A DNA stretch of 64,000 nucleotides from Lacihabitans soyangensis (GTDB lineage: Bacteria > Bacteroidota > Bacteroidia > Cytophagales > Spirosomataceae). How positions within the stretch are numbered: the first letter of the stretch is position 1; each line of letters opens with the position of its first letter. This document shows, piece by piece, positions 42,776 through 52,302 of this stretch. The notes under the pieces were generated by a model. That model worked only from the letters and a program-made list of their open reading frames with translations, did not search any database and was not told the origin of the DNA. A program made the translations under genes and the position numbers. The stretch spans positions 1-64,000 of the forward strand of contig NZ_RJUF01000186.1 in assembly GCF_024343775.1 (NCBI RefSeq). The letters are read 5' to 3'.

Positions 42776-43342
42776 AACGAACACTTGCAAATAATAAATA
42801 TATAAAGCTTGAATTTCATAGTACAATGCTAATTTTAAGCAATTAAGATTCCTCTTTAAGTTCTCGTGCTTTATCGGATTTATCCAGAAAGTTTTAGATT
42901 CAATTACAAATTGTTGTTGTGTTCATAACTAGATGCTTTAGTCAGAAGGATAAATATAGTTTTAAAAAATCAAATAATGTAGTTATATATTCTTAAAGGA
43001 ATTTGAAAAGAGGAACCGTATTTTAAGTGGCTTTTTCAGGGGTCAACTCTCATTTGGCCTTTTTTTTCAGTAGGTGACTTTAAAAAAAAGTGTCCCTTTT
43101 TAAAGATATAGATCTATCTCAGGCAAATTTAAATTGAATTCTGTCCATATCTTACTCGAAACTTTCTGCTCAATCTGAGGTTTAATATTCGCATATCAAA
43201 CTAAAAGGAATAGTAAAATATCCAAATTACATTAATCGAGTATATTATAAATATTATTGTGAGGTATTTGTTGTAATCTACCATTCAATAAGAATTTGAT
43301 TATGCTTTTTTCAAAACAGAAATCAGAATTTAAAGATTTTTT
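42776..43342. other. Gene-free stretch between convergent genes
   Basis: About 570 bases without a supported gene. Contains several T- and A-runs, with no long hairpin, between the convergent SDR gene and the AraC regulator. It separates the small-gene region from the mannan locus. Confidence 0.45.
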
Positions 43343-44215
43343 TTATACAAAAGTTCGAGTACCAGAAAAGTTTTCTCTAAATTCTTTTGGAGTGCAATTG
43401 TTTCGTGCCTTAAAAATGCGATTAAAATAGGATAAATTATTAAATCCAGTTTGAAACGAAATCTCTGCTATGGTGTGAGTTGTATCAATCAAAAGGCGAG
43501 AAGCATGACCAATTCTAATTTGATTTAAACTATCTATAAATGTCTTTCCAGTACGTTTTTTAATAAATCTACTAAACGATACTTCTGCCATATCAACTAA
43601 TTTTGCAATTTCCTCTAAGCTGATATTTTTATCAAAATTGGCTCGCATATATTCAAAGGCTTTTTCAAGCCTACGGCTGTTATATGAAAGAGCGTCGCCA
43701 GAAAATGTTATATTTGATAGCGTTCGCATATTTCGGGAAATAGACAAATCATGCAAAATCGACATCAATTCTAAAACCGAATCAAACCCGCTCTTTTGGT
43801 GTAAATTCAAGAATCGTGGTTTAAGTGCTGTTGCTGTTTCGAATGAAAAGAGAATTCCTTTTGCGGAACGTTCTAATAATGTCTTTATAAAGTTCAGTTG
43901 ATTTCTACGTAAAAATTTATCATCAAATAAATCTCGGTGAAACTGAATTGTAACTTCGGTTATTTTCTCACTTTGGCATTGATGTGAAAACCAAGCGTGT
44001 GGCAGATTACTGCCTACTAAAACTAATTCTAATTCATTTATTAAGTCAGAATGGTCACCCACAATTCTTTTAGCATTTTTGGCATTCATGATGAAGTTTA
44101 TCTCAAATTCCTCGTGCGTATGTAACGGAAAATTAAATTCTGATTTCACTCTTGAAAAATAAGTGAAACAGTCACCTTGGGTAAGAGGAGTAATTTCCCT
44201 AATTATTGTTGCCAT
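43343..44215 (-). CDS. AraC-family regulator of the mannan locus
   Basis: A 290-residue AraC/XylS regulator. The N-terminal cupin-type sensor covers about 1-160 (FNFPLHTHEEFEINFIMNAK with metal/ligand-type histidines, GSNLPHAWFSH). Two HTH units lie at the C-terminus: ISLEEIAKLVDMAEVSFSRF near 203-222 and HTIAEISFQTGFNNLSYFNR near 251-270, with FKARNNCTPKEFRENF closing. It is divergent from the SusC gene and shares the 256-base intergenic region. Sensing of a mannose-type sugar and activation of the SusC operon is the natural inference. Confidence 0.88.
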   Translation of the reverse strand: MATIIREITPLTQGDCFTYFSRVKSEFNFPLHTHEEFEINFIMNAKNAKRIVGDHSDLINELELVLVGSNLPHAWFSHQCQSEKITEVTIQFHRDLFDDKFLRRNQLNFIKTLLERSAKGILFSFETATALKPRFLNLHQKSGFDSVLELMSILHDLSISRNMRTLSNITFSGDALSYNSRRLEKAFEYMRANFDKNISLEEIAKLVDMAEVSFSRFIKKRTGKTFIDSLNQIRIGHASRLLIDTTHTIAEISFQTGFNNLSYFNRIFKARNNCTPKEFRENFSGTRTFV

Positions 44216-44433
44216 TAATTTTAGTTTATTTTAAGGATAAAATAGTACTATGTTTGTATATAATACTACTACAATATATTCACTTCTAGTAAAACAATAT
44301 ATGTTAAAAATTATGCAAATATATTGATATAATTATATTACATAAAAATAACATTATATTTAAATCGATAAATTAGATTATTAAGTGTTATGATTGGATA
44401 AAATATTACTATATCTAAGTATTACTATGTGTA

Positions 44434-44441
44434 TACTTTTG
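44434..44441 (+). promoter_or_regulatory. Candidate -7 element, SusC operon
   Basis: TACTTTTG fits TAnnTTTG, 30 bases before the SusC ATG, in the divergent region shared with the AraC regulator. The -33 box is not obvious, consistent with an activator-dependent promoter. Confidence 0.4.
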
Positions 44442-44471
44442 TATCAGTAATTATTCAAAAACAATCAATAT

Positions 44472-47400
44472 ATGAACATTAAAAGGACTCTTTACTTTTG
44501 TTTACTAATATTTTACAGCACACTTAATACCATAGCCCAGAGACAAAAGATTGTTACTGGGAAAGTGACAGACAAAGCAGGTGAAGGTTTACCAGGTGTA
44601 ACGATTAGAATTAAAGATACACAATTTGGCACAAGTACAAATGCACAGGGCGAGTATTCTCTAAATATTACCGATTTGACAAAAACGCTTGTAGCGACAT
44701 CGATTGGTTATATAACTACTGAGGTTGCAGTTGGTAATCGTTCAACAATTGATATTATCCTTAAAAGTAACAACCAAGAATTGTTAGAATTGGTAGTTGT
44801 TGGTTATGGGACAGCTAAAAAAAGCGACCTAACTGGCTCGGTTTCTTCAATGAAGTCTGAACAAATCAACCAAATTGCTACACCAAATGTTGGACAAGCA
44901 CTTCAAGGCCGAATGGCAGGCGTAGATGTATCGGCCGAATCAGGGGAGCCAGGTTCAGGTGCCCGAATCCGAATTCGTGGAGTTGGTACAATAAATAATT
45001 CAGACCCATTATATGTTGTTGATGGTTTTCAAACAGGCGATATTTCATTTTTGGCACCCGGTGATATTGAGTCAATTGAAGTGTTAAAGGATGCTTCTGC
45101 AACTGCCATATACGGTTCTCGTGGAGCAAACGGAGTGGTATTAATCTCCACAAAAAGAGGGAAAAAAACCGATAAGCCGAAGTTTTCATTTGAAGCATAT
45201 TCAGGATTTCAGCAATCAGCAAAAATAATTAGTATGCTTAACGCTACCGATTATGCCACACTTCGTTTGGAGGCTTTTGAGAATGACAAAATTGTACTTC
45301 CAACTGACAATAACATATTCAATCGTCTTAATTACATTAAAAGTGGTAATTATAATGGTACGAATTGGCAAAATGAAGTGATGAATTCAGGGGCAAAAAT
45401 CAGTAATTATAGCGTAAATGTTTTAGGAGGAAATGAAATAAACCGTTATAGTATAACTGGGACAATTTTTGATCAAGAAGGTTTGATTAAAAATTCAGGT
45501 ATGAAAAAGTATTTTTTACGTTTCAATAATGATGTTCAACTTAGGCAATGGTTAAATTCAGGCCTTTCGGTTGCATTTTCAAGATTTGATAAAACCTTTT
45601 ATAACAGCGATTTATATTCTGGTGTACTAACAACCGCATTAGCCGCAGATCCAATTACGGCATCATGGGATAGGAATACTAATAACTGGGGAAGGGCCGA
45701 TATGTCTTCAACGAATAATCCAGCACGTTCTGTAAATGAATTGATAAATAATAAAGGATACGGTAGCTTAATAAACGGAAATGTTTTTATTGAGGCTAAA
45801 TTCCTGAAAAATTTTACTTTTCGTTCACAAATGGGTATTAATTATAATAATTCTCACAATAAGAGTTATTCACCCAAGTTTTTTGTTTCAACTGATGAAG
45901 CACGTGATAATAGTTCATTATGGCAAAAACGGGGAGAATTTTCTCAGTGGGTTCTATCGAACTATGTAACATTCAATAAAGATCTTAAGCAACATTCATT
46001 CGGCATAATGGCTGGTACAGAATCGCAACAAAGCCAATACTCGGATATGGAAGTGACGGCTTATGATGTACCGAATGATGCTACTCAATTTTATCTATCA
46101 GCGGCCAAAAATGCTCGTGATTATACGGTTAAAAGTAATCAATCTGATGAATCAATTCTGTCATATTTTGGAAGACTAAATTACAACTTTGCAGGTAAAT
46201 ATTTATTAACGGGTACGCTCCGACGTGATGGTTCTTCTCGCTTTTTAGGAGCAAACCGATGGGGTACCTTTCCCTCATTTGCAGCGGCTTGGAATTTAAC
46301 AGAAGAGTCTTTTTTAAAAGATGTTTCGGCAATTGACCACCTAAAAATACGGGTTGGCTGGGGACAAGTTGGGAATCAGAATAGTGCAGATAATTATGGT
46401 TATGTAACTACTATGGTTGGCAATAATTTGTATACTTTCAATGGTCAAACCGTTTCAGGCTTTGCACCTGAGGTAGCAAGCAATAAAGAATTGAAATGGG
46501 AAACCACAACAAGTTCGAATTTTGGTATTGATTTTTCTTTATTAAAGAATAAACTTTCATTTACTGCTGATTATTTCATTAAAACCACTAACGATATGAT
46601 TGTAGCGGTTCCAATTCCAACTTATTCGGGTATCGGTGCAGCTAAAGTTAATGCTGGTAGTGTTGAAAACAAAGGTATTGAATTGGCTTTGAGCTATAGC
46701 AATAAAGAGGGTGAGTTAAAATATGAGGTTACAGGTAATCTCACTAAAATTAACAATACTGTAACTTCGTTGGGGGGTGGAACTGCAATTGAATCAGGGA
46801 ATATTTCAAAAGTTGGAAACACAACGATTACAGAAGTTAGTCGTGAAATAGCGGTATTTTATGGTTATAAAACTAATGGAATTTTTCAAAGTACAGAAGA
46901 ATTGAAGCAACACATAAACAGTAAGGGAGAAGCCCTTCAGGACGCTGCCCAAGTTGGTGATGTTAGATTTGTCGACCTTAATCAGGATGGTATTATTGAT
47001 TCTAAAGACCGTACTTACTTAGGATCTGGCACTCCTGATTTTTCTTATGGTTTTACTACCAACTTTAACTACAAGAACTTCGATTTACGATTTTTTTTCC
47101 AAGGTGTAAAAGGGGCTGAAATTGTAAATGGTTTAACTTTTACAAACCAAAAAGGAAATTTGGGAGCAAATTTGATTACTGAACGTTTGAACAGATGGAC
47201 TGCCACAAACCCTTCCACTAACGAACCTCGTGTAACAGAGGCAGATCCTAATAATAATTACCGTTTTAGCGACAGGTATGTTCAGGATGGATCCTATTTG
47301 CGTTTTAAAAACATTACATTAGGATATAGTTTACCTGCTTCCATTTTGGCCAAAATCAAGATTCATACCCTAAGACTTTACGCTTCTGGCGATAACATTC

Positions 47401-47534
47401 TAACAATAACTAAATATAAAGGATACGATCCAGAAGTTGGCTCCTACTATAATAATTCACTTGCTTATGGAGTAGATGTGGCGAACTATCCTACTGCTAG
47501 AACTTTGCGATTAGGCTTAAATGCTGGTTTTTAA
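44472..47534 (+). CDS. SusC/RagA-family TonB-linked outer-membrane transporter
   Basis: A 1020-residue SusC-type importer for oligosaccharides. A signal peptide (FYSTLNTIAQ) ends near residue 22, a carboxypeptidase-like domain spans about 27-105 (VTGKVTDKAGEGLPGVTIRI, GTSTNAQGEYSL), and the SusC linker LLELVVVGYGTAKKSDLTGS is at 98-118. The plug follows (QALQGRMAGVDVSAESGEPG, IRIRGVGTINNSDPLYVVDG, LKDASATAIYGSRGANGVVL), and then the barrel to the end ARTLRLGLNAGF. It forms a lidded pair with the SusD protein encoded 52 bases downstream. In this locus its likely cargo is mannan-derived oligosaccharide. Confidence 0.95.
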   Translation: MNIKRTLYFCLLIFYSTLNTIAQRQKIVTGKVTDKAGEGLPGVTIRIKDTQFGTSTNAQGEYSLNITDLTKTLVATSIGYITTEVAVGNRSTIDIILKSNNQELLELVVVGYGTAKKSDLTGSVSSMKSEQINQIATPNVGQALQGRMAGVDVSAESGEPGSGARIRIRGVGTINNSDPLYVVDGFQTGDISFLAPGDIESIEVLKDASATAIYGSRGANGVVLISTKRGKKTDKPKFSFEAYSGFQQSAKIISMLNATDYATLRLEAFENDKIVLPTDNNIFNRLNYIKSGNYNGTNWQNEVMNSGAKISNYSVNVLGGNEINRYSITGTIFDQEGLIKNSGMKKYFLRFNNDVQLRQWLNSGLSVAFSRFDKTFYNSDLYSGVLTTALAADPITASWDRNTNNWGRADMSSTNNPARSVNELINNKGYGSLINGNVFIEAKFLKNFTFRSQMGINYNNSHNKSYSPKFFVSTDEARDNSSLWQKRGEFSQWVLSNYVTFNKDLKQHSFGIMAGTESQQSQYSDMEVTAYDVPNDATQFYLSAAKNARDYTVKSNQSDESILSYFGRLNYNFAGKYLLTGTLRRDGSSRFLGANRWGTFPSFAAAWNLTEESFLKDVSAIDHLKIRVGWGQVGNQNSADNYGYVTTMVGNNLYTFNGQTVSGFAPEVASNKELKWETTTSSNFGIDFSLLKNKLSFTADYFIKTTNDMIVAVPIPTYSGIGAAKVNAGSVENKGIELALSYSNKEGELKYEVTGNLTKINNTVTSLGGGTAIESGNISKVGNTTITEVSREIAVFYGYKTNGIFQSTEELKQHINSKGEALQDAAQVGDVRFVDLNQDGIIDSKDRTYLGSGTPDFSYGFTTNFNYKNFDLRFFFQGVKGAEIVNGLTFTNQKGNLGANLITERLNRWTATNPSTNEPRVTEADPNNNYRFSDRYVQDGSYLRFKNITLGYSLPASILAKIKIHTLRLYASGDNILTITKYKGYDPEVGSYYNNSLAYGVDVANYPTARTLRLGLNAGF

Positions 47535-47586
47535 ATAAGTGGTAAATCAACTCATCTAAATTTTGATAGGATTAAATAAAAAAATA

Positions 47587-49197
47587 ATGAAAAAAAAATA
47601 TTTAAATATTTGCTTGTTATTGGCCCTTGGAATAAGTGGGCAAAGTTGTTCGGATTTTTTGTTGAAAGAACCATTAGGGAAAGAGACGGAGGCAAATTAC
47701 TTCAATGATCCTGCTAATGCAGTTTTGGCTGTAAATGGAATTTATGATGTACTTGGTTGGGAAGAAGGTCCGGGTTTTAATAATAGTGGTGTAACATCAA
47801 ATCTTGAGTGGATGTATGGTGATGTAATGTCTGACGATGCCGAAAAAGGTAGTACAATCAACGATTTTCAGGCACTTCAAGAGTTAAAAGATTGGACGGC
47901 AACTTCAGTAAATGATATTGCAAAAGGCTTATGGTCGAATGCTTTTGCGGGAATTTATCGTTCAAATAATGTTTTAAAAAATATTGAAACTGCCAATATT
48001 TCATCAAGCTTAAAGACAAGATTGACAGGAGAAGCCACCTTTTTACGTGCTTATTTTTATTTTTATTTAGCCCGTGTATATGGTGGAGTTCCATTATTTA
48101 CAGAGCCTGTAAAAGCCTCGGAATATACTATTACTAAACGTGCTACTTTAGGTGAAACATTGAAGTTTATTGAATCTGATTTAAAAAATGCGGTCATATT
48201 ATTGCCCGAAAGAGGAGATTATTCAATTGTTGATTTAGGCCGGGCCACCAAAGGAGCTGCTAATGCTTACCTTGCTCGTGTAGCGATGTATGCTATTGGC
48301 ACAGACAATTCTGTAACTAAAAATACCTGGCAGGAGGTTTATGACTTGACAAGGATCATAATGGCATCAGGGCAGTATTCACTTACACCAAACTATGCTG
48401 AGATTCATGAAGCAGAGGGCGAAAATAATCTAGAATCCATTTTTGAGATACAAGAAGTAGAATCTTCGAATTCTTGGGGGGCTATCAAAACAGGAACAAC
48501 CAGCAATATTTTTCAAAACAATCGTAGTACTTGGGGGTGGGGCTTTAACAACCCGTCCGTTTCGCTCGTTTCTGAGTTTGAGACTGGAGACCCACGTAGG
48601 GCTTGTACCGTTTACTCAAAAGATAATGTTTTGTTGGGGACAAAGGTTGAAGACATTCTATATCCTTCTGGCAATATGACCAATTATTTGAACAGAAAAG
48701 CTGCGATTTTAAAACCTTCGGAAGGAAAAGAGTCTGGGCAAAATATCCGCAAAATGCGATATGCTGATGTGCTTTTAATGAATGCAGAAGCAGCCGCCAA
48801 TATAGGAAAAGAAGATGAGGCACGCCAAATATTAAATCAAATTCGTGCACGAGCTAAAAATTCGACGACTCCTAAAGGCTCGAAAGAAGGTTCACCAACA
48901 TCTTATGAAGCAGCCAATATTCCGAATACTACATTACCAGCCATTACAACCTCAGTTACAGGTAAAGCATTAATGGAAGCCATTTGGCATGAGAGACGTG
49001 TAGAATTTGGAATGGAAGCTCTTCGACTCTGGGATTTAATCAGAACAGGGCGTTATTTGAATTCTATTTCAGCGGTTCGTAAATCAGCAGCTACAAGGCA
49101 TGCTATTAATTCCAATGTTGTGAACCCCGTTCCTGTTTTACCAATTCCATTAAATGAAGTACAAAGTTGGGGTTTAGATCAGAACCCAGGCTATTAA
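47587..49197 (+). CDS. SusD/RagB-family surface lipoprotein
   Basis: A 536-residue SusD-type glycan-binding lid. The lipoprotein signal ends at Cys with lipobox ISGQSC near residue 21, which favours the ATG at 47587 over one eight codons upstream. Family landmarks: NYFNDPANAVLAVNGIYDVL near 38-57, TFLRAYFYFYLARVYGGVPL near 147-166, ATKGAANAYLARVAMY, MRYADVLLMNAEAAANIG near 390, and AIWHERRVEFGMEALRLWDL near 465. It closes over the SusC pore and presents bound oligosaccharide. Fits between SusC and the IPT-domain surface protein in one operon. Confidence 0.95.
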   Translation: MKKKYLNICLLLALGISGQSCSDFLLKEPLGKETEANYFNDPANAVLAVNGIYDVLGWEEGPGFNNSGVTSNLEWMYGDVMSDDAEKGSTINDFQALQELKDWTATSVNDIAKGLWSNAFAGIYRSNNVLKNIETANISSSLKTRLTGEATFLRAYFYFYLARVYGGVPLFTEPVKASEYTITKRATLGETLKFIESDLKNAVILLPERGDYSIVDLGRATKGAANAYLARVAMYAIGTDNSVTKNTWQEVYDLTRIIMASGQYSLTPNYAEIHEAEGENNLESIFEIQEVESSNSWGAIKTGTTSNIFQNNRSTWGWGFNNPSVSLVSEFETGDPRRACTVYSKDNVLLGTKVEDILYPSGNMTNYLNRKAAILKPSEGKESGQNIRKMRYADVLLMNAEAAANIGKEDEARQILNQIRARAKNSTTPKGSKEGSPTSYEAANIPNTTLPAITTSVTGKALMEAIWHERRVEFGMEALRLWDLIRTGRYLNSISAVRKSAATRHAINSNVVNPVPVLPIPLNEVQSWGLDQNPGY

Positions 49198-49256
49198 CCT
49201 AAACAGCTTATATAGACATTCAAGATTTGTAAATGAATCAAGAAAACAAAAAACAT

Positions 49257-50972
49257 ATGAAAAAAATGCATTTTAATAATTCAAAACTATTCACTTTGAT
49301 TTGTACTATTTTAGGATTTTCGATGCTGATTGGATGTGAAAAACAAGATATTTTCGGCGAAAATTACGATATAGACTTTCCGGTTCCTGCGGTTTCAGCT
49401 GTATCTTCAAAAAGTGCATTGATTGGGTCTACTATAATTTTGACGGGAACAAATTTAGATAAAGTTACGAGTGTTAAGGTAGGTGCTGAAAATGCAGAAG
49501 GAAAGATTGTCGAAAAAACATCCACTTCGTTAAAGCTCCAATTGCCGCGTATTTTCTCAAAAGGGGCTTTTACGGTCAGTAATGTTTACAAGCAAGCCAC
49601 CACTTCGTCTGTAACTATTGACCCAATATTTCCTGACGTTGAAATCACAAATTATCCAACGGTTATTGATCGTGGTCAGGTATTTCTTATTGGTGGCTCT
49701 AATGTCGATTTGATACAGGAAGTAATGATTGGTGAAACAAAAGTTCGATTAGATCCAACCAGTCAAACTGAAAAACAAGGTATTGTGAACACTCAGGGAG
49801 TAATTTTAAGTGGGGATCAAACAGTAATCAAAGTTTCAAAGGCCTATGGAAAGGTAATTAACGGTATTTCGGGTGCAATTGCGGTTCAGAATTATGATCC
49901 AAATGCTGTTTACGTGGCTGAGCAGCCAATTGTGATTTGGGATTTCGAGGATGGTAAAAATCCATTTGTAAATGCGGATATATTGCCAATTTCAGGAATA
50001 AATGTTTCAAAATTACCAAAATTGAGAGACCAGAACTACTTAACGGTGAAAACTGATAAAGCAGATGGTTGGAACAAAGCAATTGGTTTTTTGACTTCCA
50101 CTAATCCAATCAATCTTAGCAAATTTCATGACCCACACTTAACATTTTGGATAAATACAAATGGCTCTCAGGGATATTTTCAATTAGAGTTACAGATGGG
50201 TGGTGTTAAATCAGGTGGGCATTTTACACCAGCGTCTTCCAGTTCAGAAACGGATAATTATAATTTTGAAAAAACAAACGGATGGGAGTTACGAAGTATT
50301 AGTTTAAAAAATTTTAATTGGGAAAACTGGGGCAGTGGAAAATTAAAATTTAATCCACAAGGTATCATTGAATCAATAGCATTAGGCTATAAACAAGGTA
50401 ACGGTAAAGGTTTTTTTGAACTAAATATAGACCAAGTGCAGATTACGGACGGTCCTATAAAGCCTGTTTTCACGGCATTTAACTTTGAAAACAATGTTAA
50501 CCCATACAGCGGTTCGGCCAAAAGCGGTATCAATTTGAGCAATATACCGTCAGTGTCGGGGGAAAGATACCTTACTGTAAAAGTCGACAACGCATTATCT
50601 TGGAACTGGACAGGTGATATTTATGCAGGTGGTCCTATTAATCTGGTGAATCTCAAAAACCCGTATATCAGTTTCTGGGTAAATACAAATGGAAAGTCTG
50701 GTTTCTTCCAAATCGAGACAACCCAAAACGAAACAAAATGGGGAGCGGGGATTGATGATGCTAATTATCTGATAAAAACCAATGGTTGGAAAAGAATGAA
50801 TTTTAGTTTAAAAGCTTTGGGTTGGGGCAATTGGGGTGGCACAAGTAAGGCTTTAGATATGAAGGGGGTACTGGATTATATAAAAATTGGATTCTCGACA
50901 GGAAATGCCTCTGGAGTAAACTATGAGGTTAACATTGACGATATTGTAATCTCGGATGGTGCAATGTATTAA
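49257..50972 (+). CDS. Surface glycan-binding lipoprotein with IPT domains
   Basis: A 571-residue lipoprotein. The lipobox LIGC is near residue 25 (CEKQDIFGENY follows), with start at the ATG at 49257. Two IPT/TIG-type beta domains cover about 40-200 (AVSSKSALIGSTIILTGTNL, VKVGAENAEG; EITNYPTVIDRGQVFLIGG). Two homologous carbohydrate-binding-like modules follow, about 215-390 and 400-570, each with VIWDFEDGKNPF or FNFENNVNPYSG near the start, an ISFWVNTNGKSGFFQIE-type strand, and a NWENWG or GNWGG tryptophan motif. The internal duplication is clear. The third gene of SusCD loci often codes for such proteins that catch polymer at the surface; here mannan. Confidence 0.85.
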   Translation: MKKMHFNNSKLFTLICTILGFSMLIGCEKQDIFGENYDIDFPVPAVSAVSSKSALIGSTIILTGTNLDKVTSVKVGAENAEGKIVEKTSTSLKLQLPRIFSKGAFTVSNVYKQATTSSVTIDPIFPDVEITNYPTVIDRGQVFLIGGSNVDLIQEVMIGETKVRLDPTSQTEKQGIVNTQGVILSGDQTVIKVSKAYGKVINGISGAIAVQNYDPNAVYVAEQPIVIWDFEDGKNPFVNADILPISGINVSKLPKLRDQNYLTVKTDKADGWNKAIGFLTSTNPINLSKFHDPHLTFWINTNGSQGYFQLELQMGGVKSGGHFTPASSSSETDNYNFEKTNGWELRSISLKNFNWENWGSGKLKFNPQGIIESIALGYKQGNGKGFFELNIDQVQITDGPIKPVFTAFNFENNVNPYSGSAKSGINLSNIPSVSGERYLTVKVDNALSWNWTGDIYAGGPINLVNLKNPYISFWVNTNGKSGFFQIETTQNETKWGAGIDDANYLIKTNGWKRMNFSLKALGWGNWGGTSKALDMKGVLDYIKIGFSTGNASGVNYEVNIDDIVISDGAMY

Positions 50973-51088
50973 TTAAGATTTATGTATCGGTTACGTTAGT
51001 CTAAATATACTTCAAAAGTATTAGAATAAGTGGGGGAGTATTGCAGAGATTTTTCTTCCCTTGTTCTAAACTTTTAACTAAAAAATGA

Positions 51089-52204
51089 ATGATTAAAATT
51101 ATACTACTAATCGGCATTATATTTTCATATTTAATGTCGGTTGGTCAAAGTGACTCATCCAAAAGAAAGGAAGTAAGAGAAACAGAGAAATTTTATAAAA
51201 ACTTACAAAAAATATCTCGAAAAGGAACGATGTTTGGTCAGCAGGATGCTTTGGCCTACGGTTTAAATGCAGATGGCTCTCGATGGATTGGTGAAAAAAA
51301 TCGCTGTGATGTAAAATCAGTTACTGGTGATTACCCAGCTGTAATAGGTTTTGATTTGGGTCATCTTGAACTTGATAGTACCAAAAACTTGGATGGTGTT
51401 CCTTTCATTGACATTCAGCAATTAATCATAGAAACAAACAAAAGGGGTGGTATAGTCACAATTTCGTGGCATTTAAATAATCCACTAAACCCTGCCAAAT
51501 CAACATGGGATAAACAAGATTCGACTATTAAAAATTTGTTTTCAAATAAAGAGGCTGTAGAGTTGTATAATTCTTGGCTTGATAAATTTTCCAGCTTTTT
51601 AAAGTCTTTAAAAGATAAGAATGGAAAAATAATTCCTATCATTTTTCGACCTTTTCATGAACATACAGGTTCTTGGTTTTGGTGGGGTGCAAATCAGTGC
51701 ACCACTAGCGAGTACATAGCTTTATGGCAATATACTGTCAATTATCTTAAAAATGATAAGGGCTTAAACAGTCTAATTTTTGCGTATTCAACAGACGTTT
51801 TTGAGTCCGAACAAAGTTATTTGGAGCGTTATCCTGGCGATAAATATGTAGACCTGTTAGGTTTTGATTATTACCAAAGAAATGCTCCAGCAAGTAATGA
51901 AGATTTTGTAAAAAACATGAATCAAATGATTGATTTGGTAAAACGTTTGGCCATTGAAAAAAATAAATTGTCTGCGATCACGGAAATGGGTTTAGAAAAA
52001 ATTACAGAGTCAAACTGGTGGACTAATATAGTTTTTCCATTAATTAAAAACCAAGGATTGTGTTATATATTATTGTGGCGTAATGGTCGTCCAGATCATT
52101 ATTACACACCATTTAAGGGTCATAAAAGTGAGCATGATTTTATAAAGTTCTATCAGCAACCCGAGATATTATTTTTGAATGATATAAAAAAGTTAAAAAG
52201 GTAA
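51089..52204 (+). CDS. GH26 endo-beta-mannanase or mannobiohydrolase
   Basis: A 371-residue glycoside hydrolase of family 26, cutting beta-1,4-mannan to mannobiose or short oligosaccharides. An N-terminal signal peptide (LIGIIFSYLMSVGQ) is present and no lipobox. The acid/base glutamate is E191 in IIFRPFHEHTGSWFWWG and the nucleophile is E299 in LSAITEMGLE. Further GH26 marks: TMFGQQDALAYGL at 48-60, IGFDLGHLEL near 89, VTISWHLNNPLNP near 128, and YILLWRNGRPDHYYTPFKGH near 328. Placed between the glycan-binding protein and the symporter, it likely supplies the mannobiose that the 2-epimerase and phosphorylase then process. Confidence 0.93.
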   Translation: MIKIILLIGIIFSYLMSVGQSDSSKRKEVRETEKFYKNLQKISRKGTMFGQQDALAYGLNADGSRWIGEKNRCDVKSVTGDYPAVIGFDLGHLELDSTKNLDGVPFIDIQQLIIETNKRGGIVTISWHLNNPLNPAKSTWDKQDSTIKNLFSNKEAVELYNSWLDKFSSFLKSLKDKNGKIIPIIFRPFHEHTGSWFWWGANQCTTSEYIALWQYTVNYLKNDKGLNSLIFAYSTDVFESEQSYLERYPGDKYVDLLGFDYYQRNAPASNEDFVKNMNQMIDLVKRLAIEKNKLSAITEMGLEKITESNWWTNIVFPLIKNQGLCYILLWRNGRPDHYYTPFKGHKSEHDFIKFYQQPEILFLNDIKKLKR

Positions 52205-52302
52205 AATTACTAAATCAGATATTGAAACAGCCTAAGGTTTTGCTTAGGCATTTAAACTAAACCATTTGGGGTTTTCCCAATTTTATGATAATGATAATAT
52301 AA